Below are positions 1-12,893 of a stretch of DNA of 64,000 nucleotides, one piece after another. The stretch spans positions 66,023,823 to 66,087,822 of the forward strand of contig OY726560.1 in the NCBI GenBank assembly GCA_963383645.1, written 5' to 3'. Below the pieces are notes generated by a model. It saw nothing but the letters and a program-made list of their open reading frames with translations. It did no database searches and was not told where the DNA came from. This DNA comes from Muscardinus avellanarius (Eukaryota; Chordata; Mammalia; Rodentia; Gliridae). Both the position numbers and the translations under genes were made by a program. Position 1 is the first letter of the stretch; every line of letters begins with the position of its first letter.

Positions 1-137
1 AGAGGAGCAGTCAATATTTTACATACATACCCTGAAGTTCAAGTTTAATCAATATATATCAATATGGTTTTTAGAAGGTTGTGCACATTATGTTATTTTG
101 AAGAGCTATTATTTTTTCTACCCCCCCCCCCCTTTTT

Positions 138-367
138 GCGGTACTAGGGATGGAACTCAGGGGCATTCTATCTCTGAGCTACACCCTAGCCCTATTTTCC
201 TATTTTTTTTCTTTTTTCTTTTTTTTTTTTTTAGTCTTTAATTTGAAACAGGGTCTCACTGAGTTGCAAAGGAACTCACTAAGTAGCTGAGGCTGTCCGT
301 GAACCTTGATACTCCTGTCTCAGCCTCCCAAATGCTGGGATTAGAAGCATGCTCCACCATGCCCGGC
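138..367 (-). mobile_element. B1-dID SINE (older subfamily)
   Basis: On the minus strand this reads as a B1-like unit (GCCGGGCATGGTGGAGCAT, then AATCCCAGCATTTGGGAGGC) followed by an A-rich linker and an ID-like unit ending in CAGTACC. The poly(A) linker is expanded to a long poly(T) run at about 201-232 on the + strand. A poly(C) run at 121-132 adjoins the 3' tail. Confidence 0.8.
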
Positions 368-1289
368 TTCTACCCTCTTTTAAAATAAAAAAAGATGAAT
401 TTAGTATTTGGAGGGATAAAGATTTCAATTCAGGCTTTAGAGCCAATTTAAATAGAAAAAGATACCTCATTTGCTAAATAGGAATTTAGAAGACAAAACA
501 TTAAGTTCATACATCTAAATACTTTTTGACAAGAAAATAGTTAAATGGCTACTTACAGTAGTTAATTCATGTGTTTTTAAAATATGATATATAAAATGTA
601 TAAATATAGAGATATTACTATTGTCTATTTTTACATTTTATATAAAAATTTTATTATCTTCATATTATGTCTTTGGTGTCTTTTTCCCCATTTTTAATCA
701 TTTGACAGTTTCTAATAGTATACATTTCATTTCTGCCCAAAAGTTTGAGAAAGAAACTCCTTGAACTTATGAGTGATATTGTCACTGAATCTCAGCCCTA
801 ACATTACATGATTGTGCTCTTTTTTTTGTGATTGCTACAGCATAATCATGTGCAGAGTTGTTTTATGAATGGCTTTTTGAGGCATATTTGGCAATATCCA
901 GTATTTGCCACTGGTTGGCCATGCCCCATGAATTATTATTAAATCTATGATAACTTAGTTATCTCTCTCTTCACTGATTCAGGCAGAGTCCTCTCTACTT
1001 ATGCAAATTAATATTGATTGATATCATTTAATGGTAGTGTATCTTTTTCAGATAGTGCTTTAACAAAATAGCATAAATATGTTCACATGTGTGCTGTCAA
1101 GGAAACACTTTGCAAGAACTCCACATAAGCTTGCTAAGTGGTAATTTGGGAGGAATAAAATTCATCTTATGTTTGGACAATATTCTTAATGGCCTGTGCA
1201 ATGTGGCTCATGGTATGAAATTGAGTGCAATCTGTTTTTTAGGTCAGTTGCAAACTTTTACCTTTTTCCATTCCTCTGTAAAGGCTGAG

Positions 1290-1660
1290 TACCAACTCTA
1301 AGGCCTGGCATTGTACTAAATTCTATAGAGATACAAAAATGGAAAATGATATAACTCCTATCATGGAATTTTTGTCATATGTTAAAATTAATAAGTCTAT
1401 GAAAAATAGAGATGGAATGGAATATATATTATAAAGGAAGCACAAGCACAGACTTAGTTAGAAGTTCAAGAGAAAAAAATTATCCCTGAGTGAGTAGATC
1501 AATAGAAGATCAGGGAAGACTTAATGAAACAAGTGGGATTTTGTTTGACATTTCAAGCATATGATTTATTCATATGGGAGGTTTATAGAATATTTAATGT
1601 CAAATGAACAGACAGTAGCAAAACTGTAGAAGGGAGGAAGTACTAAACATTTTAGGTAAG
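1290..1660 (+). repeat. Decayed L2-like LINE relic
   Basis: The words GCCTGGCATTGTACTAAATT and ATACAAAAATGG, followed by wording like 'tcatggaatttt', resemble the widespread mammalian L2 3' region (tgccaggcactgtgctagg...). The relic is heavily diverged, so its edges are approximate and the assignment is tentative. Confidence 0.35.
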
Positions 1661-2114
1661 TTTGTTTTAAATGTCTCTATATAGGGATGTGTAGCGCTGC
1701 ATTTGTAGAAGGGAATTATAGGGGCATGCAGGAAAGTCTGGACAATTATATGAGACAGCACGTTTTTAATACTCTTGTCTTCTTATAAATTACCAGATTT
1801 TATGCAAATATAAAGTATGTAGAAAGAAACAGGAAGTAAAGAAAAATTGGAGCCTCTAATACATGATTAGGGAAGAGAAAATTCCAGAGAAAAGGGAAGA
1901 GCCCGCTAAAGATCTCAGAGTCAAGAGCACTGAGAAAATCTGAGCTCTGAAGAGATGCTCAAAAAAATCTTCCTGAAGTAGGGACAGCAGCAGTCATGAG
2001 GCCAATTGCTAACTTACACAAGAGAACAGGCAGAAGATAATTAGGTTAATGGTCATGAAATTGAAAAGGAAGTTATGAAAGATTAGAATGGAAGAAGTTA
2101 TAGACTTGATATAT

Positions 2115-2400
2115 TAGTCATATTTCTATCTCTATAACAAATACCTGGGATGATCAACTTTCAAAGAAAAGAGGTCTATTTCGGCTTGCAGTGTTGCAGT
2201 TTTCAGTCTCTTTTGCCTTTGGACCTATGACAAAGCATCACATCATGGCAGGGACATAGGAGAGAAAGAGGAAGGACCAGTTACACAACTTTCTTTGAGG
2301 GTACACTCCCCATAACCTCAAGACTCCCTGCTAGGCTACAACCTCTCAGTAGCATCATACATGGCCCCTAGGGGCTTATGATCCAAAATGTTGCACTTGT
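2115..2400 (-). mobile_element. MaLR-type solo LTR relic
   Basis: The + strand reads ATAACAAATACCTGGGATGA, then AAAGAGGTCTATTT, then CATCATGGCAGG, and ends in GATCCAAAATG. This order matches the reverse complement of mammalian ERVL-MaLR LTRs (MST/MLT1 group). It is old and partly deleted. No internal gag or pol sequence was seen beside it. Confidence 0.5.
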
Positions 2401-3045
2401 CAATGGGGTCCGAGGAAAGAAGCAGCAGAAGAAATCAGGGTGAAAAGGAAATTTTTATTCTATGTTGATAATATTAAGCAAAAGAGAGATGACCACTACA
2501 GAGGAATAAGGTGGTGATTTTATGTTTGGGTAGGCTGAATCTGACCCTTGACCAGCAAGGGCGTAGTCTAATTGGGATGTGGGAATTGGTCACAGTGAAA
2601 AAAAGGTACATGCAGATAAAGATTTAGAAGTTTTCTGCATAAAGGTCATTTTTAAAGAATGATCACCAAAAGGTCAAATATTGTGATGAAAATTCAGAAA
2701 GGTGAGGAGGTGAAATGATAGGACCACAGAGTAGGCAAAAGAACATAAAAAGAAAGATACATGGAGGGAAAGGGAACCATTGTATTGTGTTGAACAGTGA
2801 TGAGCAAACTGCCAAGTGGAAAGACCCATTCTTCAGAAGTACTAAAGGAAATCAAGACTGAGAAAAGTGTGAACTGGGCATTTTGAAAAGGCCTTTTAGT
2901 AAAGTAGATACAAAAGATTTGATGCAAAGGGTTAAAGAGAGAGTAGGTAATAAGGTTTTGAAACAATTGTTCAGGAAGCTTCATGGTAAAAGAAGACAAC
3001 TGGAAAAGTACCACAGTCCAGAGAAAACCTTTTAAAAATTAGAGG

Positions 3046-3127
3046 AAGGGCTGAAAGTATGGCTCAGTGGTAAAACCCAGCATGTTTAAGGCCCTGGGTT
3101 TTATTCCTGGTGCTGCAAAAAAATTTT
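3046..3127 (+). mobile_element. ID-like tRNA-derived SINE
   Basis: GGGCTGAAAGTATGGCTCAGTGG carries the tRNA A-box region. The copy runs through GGCCCTGGGTTTTATTCCTGG, a decayed B box, to an A-rich tail. This is the standalone ID form, without the B1 half. Confidence 0.7.
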
Positions 3128-4809
3128 TTTTGAAAAGGAGAGACCTGTTTCTTTAGAAAGGAGGGAAGTGGCCTCTTGAAATAGAAATATTGGAGATACT
3201 GAAAAACCAAATAATAAGATCTCCTTACAAAGGCAGTTTGGAAGAGGCACCAAGGTAAAGATAAAGTACTGCCAAGGGAAAGGGAACTTCCACGGGAATT
3301 ACTCAGTAGAAAACCGGGAAATGTTGCAAGATGACAGATTTAATGCAATTTCAACATCCTTCATAAAACAGTGGGTGAGGACATGTGCTAAGAGGGTGGG
3401 GAGTGAAGTAGGATTCCAGGCTTGAGGAAAGTAGAAAAGGCTCAACGGTGGCTATTTCAGATGGTTGATTCAGAAGATGGAAAAGGGGAACTGTCAAGGA
3501 GCACGATGACCCAGGGGAATAAAGGCCTGAATTTATACGGGCTCTGTCAGTGTGCCGTGCGTGACTTATTCTCCTATGCTCATCCATCCAGAACAGCAGC
3601 TGGGGGATGAACAGTGAAAGACTGCCCATCTTGGAATTAGGGTTTTCAAAAAAAGATGGCTAGTAAAATGAGAAACACAGTATTCTTAAGATAATGGGGA
3701 TGTGAAGTGGATATTTTTGGCTCTGGATTCCAGACTTGGCAAGTGAGACTGTGAAGCAGAGTAGGGACAGGAGAGAGTTTTGGAAAGATAGGGTATTAAT
3801 GATGAGCATTAAGAGCATGTCTGGCAAAAAAAAAGTAAGTGAATAACAGAAATGCAAGAGTTTCTAATGGAGTTTGGACAGTGGTGTAGCTGAACCATTA
3901 TCAAAATTGAACAAAGGTGAGTCTCATCACAGCAAAAGAAATAAAGGAGTCATAAGGAATAGTAGAGGGATGATGACCTGAGTTTTAGAAATCCCTTAGT
4001 ATCATACTAAGAAATTGAAAAGAAGACAGAATTGTGCCAAGCAAAGACATCTAAGAAAGGTTGTGAGATTAGTTTAGGTACTGACTGGGAAGACCTGCTA
4101 GTCACCCAGGCCAGCACCTTCCCTGTGCTTTCCTGGGGGAATGCTTCGTAACACAGGCTGGCTCTTAGTCTTCCAGGCAACTATCTGTTGGGGTGACCTT
4201 GATTAAAGTACACCAAATGCCAGTCTTGATGAGATGCACCAAATGCCAGTTTTCTCTAATTGACTTATCATCGCATCAGAGATTTATTTTCAGGACCACA
4301 ACATACAAAGCATAACCAGAAGTTACTTGATGAACATTGAATCATGGTGCAGTGGATTAGTTAGGCAATCTTGATAGCTGACATCATCAAGCTCCAATGG
4401 CTTATTAGACAAATTTCCACTTAAATTTATGGTGAAGAAAGGTGGGTCTGTCATTTTCACAGGCCAGATTACTCTAAAAAGTACTAAAGGGAGACAGGTT
4501 CTTTGTCTCCTCAAATTCTTGGTCCCAACTGCCTTGTATAACATTCTCCTCTTGGTCTGCTTCTTCAGAAAGAACATGTATTTATTGTTATGACCAAGGT
4601 ATCACTTGTCTTAATGTGACTATAATTTGGTCCTGTTTTCTTGAGTTATTGCTAAGTTACTTTGATTTGATTTGGGCTCTCTGGAGACATAGCATCACAG
4701 TTGACCCTAGACAAGTCACTTCATTTTAGAGTCTTCCCATTTTCTTTGCAAAGTATAAGCTTAACTTTCAAGATTTTTGACCCAGTTATCTGTGTTTTAA
4801 AATTTCTGT

Positions 4810-4888
4810 GGGCTGGGGTTGTACCTCATAGGTAGAGCTTTTGCCTACTATGAGTGAAACTCCACATTCAGTCCCCAACACTGTAAAT
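4810..4888 (+). mobile_element. ID-like tRNA-derived SINE
   Basis: GGGCTGGGGTTGTACCTCATAGGTAGAGC is an ID A-box region. The copy ends in CAGTCCCCAACACTGTAAA. A GATA microsatellite has grown directly out of its A-rich tail. Confidence 0.7.
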
Positions 4889-4916
4889 AAAGAGATAGAT
4901 AGATAGATAGATAGAT
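4889..4916 (+). repeat. (GATA)n microsatellite
   Basis: About six GATA units follow the tail of the adjoining ID SINE. Confidence 0.9.
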
Positions 4917-5119
4917 GCTTTGGTTTTTCATAATTAAAGCCCTGATATAATGATAAAGTGACTGACTTTAAAAGCTTGGGCTCTAGACCACTTAGCACAG
5001 TGCTAGGTGATTTATAATTGACTATATATCTGTAATTGATTATAAATGATTATAAGCTTATAATCATTTTTCTTCTTTTTATAATCATTTCTTATCCTTA
5101 CATGAGTATATATAATTAT

Positions 5120-5265
5120 ATCCATATATAATTTCCACTAACGGATGAGAAATCTGAGACACAGAGAAACTAAGTAACTTAATCCAGGTTCATGCTGTTG
5201 ATGCTAAAGCTAGATTGAAATTCAGCTGATAATTCCAAATCTAGTACTCTTAACACTTCATTCTT
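5120..5265 (+). mobile_element. MIR SINE relic
   Basis: The signature 'gatgagaaatctgagacacagagaaactaagtaac' region, followed by sequence ending in 'ctagtactcttaacacttc', matches the MIR core in order. The copy is old and has lost its tRNA head. Confidence 0.65.
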
Positions 5266-7644
5266 TGTTACTTCTTGGTATTAAATCCCAGGAGAAGGGC
5301 AAAAGGTGTCTAGCCCAACAGCATTAGATATTATAGCTACTGCTATATGACGAATACAGTTTTAGCTTCTACTTTACCTAATTTTTTATGAATCTTTACT
5401 GTATTCTTGTAATGTGGAAAAATTTTTAAAGTTTCTACCTGAGATCATTAAGGCCAAAGAATCAAGTACACATTAGAAAGTCTTGTAGCAGGTAATTGGA
5501 TTCTCTGACTCCCACAGCAAGGCTGACAGGCATTCACAGGGGGAGTCTGTGGTACACCCAGAGAGTAGCAGTTGCCCAGCAGAACTCAGGCCTGGCATGA
5601 ATGACCTGGTAAGGGAGTCAAAGGAACAAAGAGGAACTTCTGGGCTTTTTAAAGGATGAATATAAGTAGATCCTTAAACACCAGATGGAAGATTGGAAAC
5701 TCAAAGTGGTAGAAAAAGAGACATACTGAAGTGGCAAATGAGAACAAAAATAGATATATTCTAATAGATCGAAGTCATGTAACAAAGAATAACGTCTGGT
5801 GAAAGGAACACTGGTTAGAGGAGAGCAGATCTTTCACGGATTTTGCTTTTCAGACAGGTGGCTTAGGTGGGACAGTTCTCAGATGTTATACTACCTCAGA
5901 TATCTAAGACTTAAAACAAGTCAGCATGTGGTGTTTTTAAATCTGAAGCCTCGGGGAGAAGCTCTGTTATGTCATCCATGGCCTATTGATAAATGTGACT
6001 GCACTGGTGGGGATGAAGCAGGTCATGTTTTGGTGGCTAGAGATTATTCTTGTCTTTATAACTCTCCAGTGGGTGTATGGTTGACAACAACAAAGCCAGA
6101 AGTATGTCTGTTCTTTTAGGCTTTCTCTGGGAGGCTATTTTACATCACAATCAATCACCAGTCTTTTTAGCATCAGGTCCCTGGTGATCAGAGTATTCAG
6201 TGACAGTACCTGATACGATCATGAATATCCTGGTAGTTACTTTAAGTACATCCTCTGCTCTTCAATAGTAAGCCTTTTTTAAAATCGGAGTCATTGGGAG
6301 TCTTTATTCCTTAGTGTATAGATGGGTATATTTGAACAAAGACACAAAGAATTGAACTTGGGACCTAAAAGAAGAAGTATCATCTTCCCTTCCCTTCTAT
6401 TCTTTTTGCATAGTTTTAATGGATTTCACTTGTAATTGAATGTGCCTCTGGGGAATGAAAGTTAACATTTGATTAAGCTAAAGATATGGAGAAATGAAGA
6501 AGAGCTGGTATGGATTTGGAGGTATAGGAATAGGACTGGTTGTGCTATAGGCAAGCTTTCACAAAGTTACTGTACAGTCAAGCTACAAAACCATAGACCT
6601 TAAATTTGGCAGACTTAGAAATAATTTGGACTAACATCCTATGCAGTGAAGGAATTACTTCTTCATCTTTTCCTGACATTTGGGTATGATACTTCTCCTT
6701 GATATATTCCATCAAACATCACTTGACCTGGAAGCTCAGTGGACCTTGGAGGCCAGGAACTGGTGGGATCTCCCTTACACTCTGTCCACAGTGCAGGACG
6801 CTGGGCCTCCCCTGCCTGGCTCTGTTGTAGAGAAGCCTTAACTGTGGCAAGTGCCACTTAACTACCATTTCTTTCTTCAAGCGTTGGTTATGGGACTTGG
6901 AATAAAAAAAATCCAAAATTAAAACAAATTTCTGCATTGGACAGCTTCTTTCCCTATTCTCTGATTTCATTTTCTTACATGGGAGACAAGAAGACAGCAC
7001 CAACCGGCGAGTTTGTAAATGCATTCAGAGACCTACTTGAGGACTCTCTTGAAAGATTATTGATAATGTCTATAAAGACTCTGATATATAGTAGGCACAT
7101 TATAGGACCTGAGGGGTTCCATTGTACCTAACTCTAATCTTTTGCTCAGCATGTGGGATGTAATTCTGAGTTCTAAATCCCAGTGGTGATCTAAGAGTAA
7201 AACAGAACTACTGCCAAATGTATACAGAGCGTCATATATGTTCTTAATACGGGAGATACGTGTAATTGGACAGTTGAGTAGAACACTTAGAAACTGCACT
7301 GTTGGAGTAGTTTCTACAGAATGCTGGCTTTCCTAAAGCTGTGGCAGTGCAGTTATGAAAAGCAATATCATCATCTTGCTGGTGGCATGGAGAGAGGAGG
7401 GTAATACAGGCTTATGTCAGAATTTATTAGCATCAAGTAGGACTTCTAACCCAAAACAACTGGCAGAAAAGTGGAAACTTCAGTTACAACTTCAGTTTCA
7501 CTGTTGTGTGGTCTATATGAAAACAATCAGGCAGTGTGATTCCCATTAGTCTCGCTGTTTTTTCTCCCAAACTTGTTTAGAAACTACCTAAATGATTTTT
7601 TTGAAAATGACTACCTGGTGCATTTATTTATAATACCCATTTTG

Positions 7645-7735
7645 TTTTTTAATATTTTTATTGGTGCTTTATGGTTTCACATCATACATTCAAACTATTC
7701 AGCATGCATTGTCAAATATTTGAGGCAGGCCCAGG
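7645..7735 (-). mobile_element. Old L1 3' end fragment
   Basis: The + strand TATTTTTATTGGTGCTTTATGG followed by CATCATACATTCAAA is a diverged version of the L1 3' terminus found at 28650-28700, where the young copy reads ATTGGTGCACTGTATTCATA. The insertion is 5'-truncated to under 100 bases. Confidence 0.5.
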
Positions 7736-8028
7736 AGCAGCATAAGTTTGTCTTCTGCGTGGTGTTTCTGAGATCGGCCCCTTCAGAGAAGGAAGAGCTG
7801 AGATTCTCTCTCATTCTCTCCCCTTTCAGAATGGGTTTGTGAACAAACGTCCATGTTTTTCTCTTGTTGAAGCCATTATTTCAGGGAACATATTCTGGAT
7901 TTTTTGCTTATCTTTAGAATATTACTGCGGTTTTTCTGAAAACTTGTCAGTGGGGAATGAACAACTTCCACAAAGTCAGTTAAACACATTTCAATGATGC
8001 CAATCCATCAAAAGTTTCTAGGAACACC

Positions 8029-8243
8029 AAGCACGATGCCTGTAATCTCAGTGCTTAGGAGGCTGAGACAGGAGGATCACAGATTGGTGGCCAACCTCAG
8101 CAGCTCAGCACGGTTCTTAGCAACTTAGCAAGATCTTGTTTCCAGATAAAAAATAAAATAGGGCAGGGGTGTAGCTTGGAGTAGAATGCCCCTGGGTTCA
8201 ATTCCCAGCACCAAACCAAACCTAACAAAAACAAACAAACAAA
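8029..8243 (+). mobile_element. B1-dID SINE (older subfamily)
   Basis: The B1-like half runs from AAGCACGATGCCTGTAATC through GGAGGCTGAGACAGGAGGAT. It is followed by an A-rich linker and an ID-like half (GGCAGGGGTGTAGCTTGGAG to CAATTCCCAGCACC), then an (AAAC)n-type tail. Confidence 0.85.
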
Positions 8244-9084
8244 AGGTTCTAGGTAAAACAATTTTCCAGCTCTACATTATAAAAATAAAAGGAAAGAAAA
8301 TCTAAGCTAGGGGACAAAGGCAGATTTCTGAAGTAGTCTGGCTCATTTAGTTTTGTGGGGGTACAGTCATTCTATCACTCTATCAGGGGCGTGGATCTAT
8401 AATATAAATCAAATAGTTATGTTTCCCCCAAAAGGGACTTTATCAAAGATCATGTATACATTCCACACACTATCTGCTATTAGTATTATTTCAAAATGGA
8501 AACTTCATTTCTTCTTCATAGTATGTTTATCAAATATTGGTGAATTGGCAGTCTGATATGGCTTTGTGAAAATAATCCATTAAACTCAGGACTGTGTTTT
8601 TGGTCCGTGCTAGATAACCGAGAAAGCCCTTGGGTGGCATGTGTGGTGTATATATGCACACCTGCCCCAAGCATCATGAAAGCCTGTTGGTGTTTAGGAC
8701 AGTCACACATTTCTTGCTTCTCTAAATATTTTTGTTCTGTTTGGCCAGATAACAGATTTTTTTCTGTAACTGCCAGAAAATAATTTCACATCACACTACC
8801 TATATTTTGAAAGATGTTATTATTAATAAGTAACTTAATAAACATATAAGACATATTGAATTAACTTAAAGTTCTGCTTTTAAAGGGTAACATAATAATA
8901 GATTGTTTTCTTAGGGAAAAACTTGGCATGTGAATGCATTTTTAGAAGAGATTCTGTTAGGAATATTAATCTTATTTAGGTTCAAATGGGAAAAGATTGC
9001 TTTTGAATTAATTTCTCATCAGTATTTTGAACATTGTATCTTCTCTGCCATGCTTTTACAAATAACTATTAATTGGGTATATGA

Positions 9085-9189
<105 letters not shown>

Positions 9190-9427
9190 TAAATATTAGA
9201 TTTCACATTAATATTAGACATAGTCTTTCCTAGCTTATTTACATATATAGATATATGTGTGTATTAATGTATGCATATATGCAGATACAGATATAAAATA
9301 TAGCCATGTTCAGAATCACATATGAACAAATCTGATGTTTCTATTCAGTGTTATAAAGTGTTTGCTAAAAATGGTGTCCAATAAAGGAGATAAAGGGGCT
9401 TATGGTCTCTTTATTATGCTCATGATT

Positions 9428-9588
9428 CCTCTTTCTCTCTCTCCCTCCTCCCTCCCTCCATCCCTCCCTCCCTCCCTCTCTCTCCCTCCTCCCTGCCTCT
9501 CTCCTCCTCCTCCTCCTCCTCCTCCTCCTCCTCCTCCTCCTCCTCCTCCTCCTCCTTTTTCTTCTCGCTCTCACTCTCTCTCTTTCAC
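9428..9588 (+). repeat. Long polypyrimidine tract, (TCC/CTC)n with CT repeats
   Basis: About 160 bases are nearly pure C/T, including roughly 22 consecutive CTC units at about 9502-9566. The tract lies 250 bases downstream of exon A and abuts the 3' end of a minus-strand SINE. It probably grew from the SINE's poly(A) tail. The translated proline-rich and arginine-rich ORFs here are artefacts of the repeat. Confidence 0.95.
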
Positions 9589-9757
9589 ATGAAATCCAGG
9601 GGCATTCTACCTCCAAGTCTTATTTTTTATTTTGAAACAAGGTCTTACTAAGTTGCAGAGGGCCTCACTAAGTAACTGAGGTTAGTCTCAAAATTTTAAT
9701 CCTACTGTCTCAGCTTCCCAAGTACTGCAATTACAAGCATGCATCACCACGCCTGGC
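9589..9757 (-). mobile_element. B1-dID SINE (older subfamily)
   Basis: Read on the + strand: ID-half remnant (AAATCCAGGGGCATTCTACC), linker TTATTTTGAAACAAGGTCTT, then the B1 half ending in CACCACGCCTGGC. The end of the ID half has been lost to, or overgrown by, the adjoining CT repeat. Confidence 0.8.
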
Positions 9758-9876
9758 TCTTTCTCTCTCATTTATATCCTCTTTCTAAACACAAGAATTT
9801 ATGTAGAATGATTTCCATTCATTCAAGTTTGTTTTATACCCCCTAGATAGAGTTACCAAGCTCCTAAGTAACTCAT

Positions 9877-9879
9877 ATA

Positions 9880-9922
<43 letters not shown>
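9877..9922 (+). repeat. (GT)n microsatellite
   Basis: An interrupted GT run of about 22 units follows an ATAT seed. Confidence 0.95.
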
Positions 9923-9925
<3 letters not shown>

Positions 9926-10429
9926 CTATATATCTAAATTAAATAGACTGTAAAAACATTAAATGTTTAAGGCAATTTTTGTCTCTTTCTCATTAATAAA
10001 ATCTCCAATGAACAAAATATCTGGCAATAATAGAGTAACTGTGAAAACCTGATTAGATATTTGCCAAGTTATCCAACTTGGACATTCAAAAATTGTTTAT
10101 AGAGGAGACAATTCTTAAATGTTTAGCCTTTTTCATATTCTCTGCTGTATTTATAAGACTTCTCAATCAGAAATGCTGTACTTTCATAAATTTGTGATCA
10201 CTTGATCTAGTTCTCGGGATCATTTATTTAATACAACAGAAAGTAATTCTATGTAGATATAAAATGAAGTATACACACATACCTTTATACTAATGATACC
10301 ATCTCAAAGCAATAAGGAAACAACAAAGCATACTATATCCCTTTGTTCTTTCATAAAACATTGCCTGGTATTGGTTTATGCTTGATTCTTCCATGAGTTC
10401 ACAGTTAGGTAATACCGGTCCTAGTTCAA

Positions 10430-11000
10430 GACCTAATGGCGTGAACAAATGACCAAGCCATCACAGTCTAGTGTGGTATAGGGAAGGCTGGGGAGCCATA
10501 AGGACACCCAGAAAGGGACCCAGTGGAGTCCAGGCTGGGGTGGGCTGCTCAGGGAAGGTGTCCTGGCGTGGACACCAGCTTTAAAAAGTGAATAGGAGGA
10601 AAGTACCTGTGGGACCAGGGACGGGGATGGTGGGCAGATGGGGCTGTCCACGGGAGGGGGCTGTGCACAGAGGGAGATTGTTGATGGCTCCACATTCCCA
10701 ATGGGTACAGGTGAGGAGTGCTGCACAGGAGGCAGACCAGAGTCTGGAGAAACTTGTGGATCCTGTGTGGAGTTAGCTTTATCCTAAGTGTGATGGGAGG
10801 TTTCAGAAGAAAAAGCAGCATGCCTGTATCCATAATCCAGAGTCCTGTCTGTCCAGGATTGGCAGATGGATTAGAGGCAGCGAGCTGACATGGAGAGGCC
10901 AGTCAGAAGATATTTTTGTATTGATTTTCAGAAGAAAGGAAATATTGGTGATCTGAGAGAAAGTGCTGGCAATGAGTGTGGTAAGCCAGGGAATTCGATG
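10430..11000 (+). repeat. Probable L2 LINE relic
   Basis: The layout (CACCCAGAAAGGGACC, 'tcagggaaggtgtcc', 'gatggattagaggcagcgag') resembles the G-rich internal 3' part of L2 elements. It is strongly diverged. ORFs on both strands arise from G/C-rich composition rather than a gene. Confidence 0.35.
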
Positions 11001-11187
11001 TCTTTATGAAGTAGAATTGATAGTCATTAGTGACCAGTGGCTATAGAGATGAGCCTGACACAGGGGGAAGTTAAGAATTCAGGACTAAGGAGCATGACTG
11101 ACAAAGAAAGATCATCTCAGTTTGGGCACAATGAATGTGAGTTATCATTGCACCTGAAGATGTAACTTATCTCCAAGTCTCAGATCC

Positions 11188-11189
<2 letters not shown>

Positions 11190-11229
<40 letters not shown>

Positions 11230-11246
11230 GAAGGAAGGAAGGAAGA
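11190..11246 (+). repeat. (GAAA)n(GGAA)n microsatellite
   Basis: About ten GAAA units pass into GGAA units. The tract is polypurine. Confidence 0.95.
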
Positions 11247-11934
11247 GAAGCTCTGATGGATGTAGCCTATAGCAGTTTTAGTGGGCAGATGGGCTTCACT
11301 ATCATTTTCCCAACTGGATCACATCCCACTTCTGTCTCCAACATAGTTCCCAAGCACATAGCTTGAACTCATTAAGTTTATTGAATGGTGGGTGATTTAA
11401 AGAACAAGGAAAGGAGAGAGAAAGATCCCTCAAGTCCACAGTGGCAAAAGGGGGGGAAGAGAGAGCAGCCCAGAGACAAAGAGATGAGTGTGAGAAGGTC
11501 AGGGTGACTTCATGCTGCGAGCACAGACTCTCTGCGTAATTGACAAGGAAAGTTCCTAATGGAGCAGCAGTAGCTTTAACCCAACACAGAAGTGGATCCT
11601 CCTGGAAGAGGAGTAAATCTCACACTAAAACATCATGGGGACTGTGGTAGAAGGTAATGAGGAGCAATTTGACATGGAGGAGAGGGCAACATGTTAGGGA
11701 ATTCTTGTCTGATTCCTTGGAAAGCTACAGGTCCCCACCATCTGGCCCTGGCACCAACCCTGCTGCTCATCAGTGCTCTGCCATTCTGAATGGGCTCCCA
11801 GCACAGGCCAGGGTGCTGGCCGTCCCTTCCCCATGCACTTGCCTGACCCCTTATTACCCTCAGGTGGGTGCTCACATCTCTCCTTCTGTGAGAGGCCCAC
11901 CTGGACCACCTTCTCTGTGTCGCCAGCTCTCCCC

Positions 11935-12165
11935 ATGCCCCTGCTCTGCAGGTGGGATCCTCCCTCCTCTTTCCTCTCACCAAGAACTTCATAATTTACT
12001 TGTGCATTAAGTTTATTATTGGACTCGTGCCCCACCAAAGCATAAGCCCAAGAGGCACGGATTTTGTCTTGTTTTGTTCATTTCTGTGTCCCCAATACCT
12101 AACACAGTGCCTGGCACATATTAGGTACTCCTATTTGCTTGATGATTCCACTGGTGAATGGATTG
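11935..12165 (+). mobile_element. L2 LINE 3' end relic
   Basis: The order 'ataagcccaagaggcacgg', 'ttttgtcttgttttgttcat', 'ccccaatacctaacacagtg' and 'cctggcacatattaggtact' follows the 3' end of L2 (chromosome-wide 'cctggcacatagtaggcgctc'). Confidence 0.75.
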
Positions 12166-12744
12166 GTGGTGGCTTTCTCTTTTTCCTTGAAGTGGCTCAG
12201 AATGAGAGTAGTGATTGGCTTGTGAGCCTGGTGAGTTGGAGGACACAGAAACAGGTGCTGGGTGGAATGGGAAGCAGGAGGCTGCTTAGAATATGGAAGG
12301 AGATTGACAGTAGAGACACAGGTCCAAACAGTGCTGGAGCTGTCAAATTCAGAACCTTTGTGATGAAGTGATTCTTCTCTACGAGGGCTAGCAGCTTGGG
12401 AAAACAGACAATTGGTTTACTTCAGGGGTGAGGACTTGCCAAGTAAAGTGAGGGAGAGAGTAGGGTAAGAGAATTTGAGAGTATCCATAAAAGAACAGTT
12501 TAATTATTCAACTACCTGATATAGATAGAAAAGATGGGCCTAGTAATTTGAGGTAAGGATGTCAGGGGTCCTACATCTCTTGATGAGGTTGTAGAACAAA
12601 AAATGAGAACAGAAGAATGAAAATTTTGGAAAGAGAGTAACATTCCTTATTCTCAAATTTCAGCGAGACCACCACTATACGCTTCTCTAAGTTAGTTCAT
12701 TGTCCTTCCCTTCTATAGCCTTCACCACTACTTTTAAAATTATT

Positions 12745-12893
12745 TGCCAGTGTCTATATTCCTGCTAAGCTATAGCCTCATGAGAACAGGGATTCTGTCT
12801 GTCTTATCCATACTTAGAGTCCAATAACCATCATGGTACTGGGCAAACTGAAGATACTCAGCAAATGCGTGCTAAGTAAATGAATGAATTCCT
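12745..12893 (+). mobile_element. L2 LINE 3' end relic
   Basis: A second copy of the same L2 terminus: 'tagcctcatgagaacaggga', 'ttctgtctgtcttatccat', then an 'actcagcaaatgcg...aaatgaatgaa' ending. Confidence 0.7.

Noticed and set aside
9335..9616. Proline-rich and arginine-rich ORFs on opposite strands
   Set aside because: They are translations of the CTC/TCC repeat.
11633..12371. Several overlapping ORFs of 70-139 codons on both strands
   Set aside because: They overlap each other in many frames, cover an L2 terminus, and have no recognisable homology or splice context. G/C-rich composition explains them.
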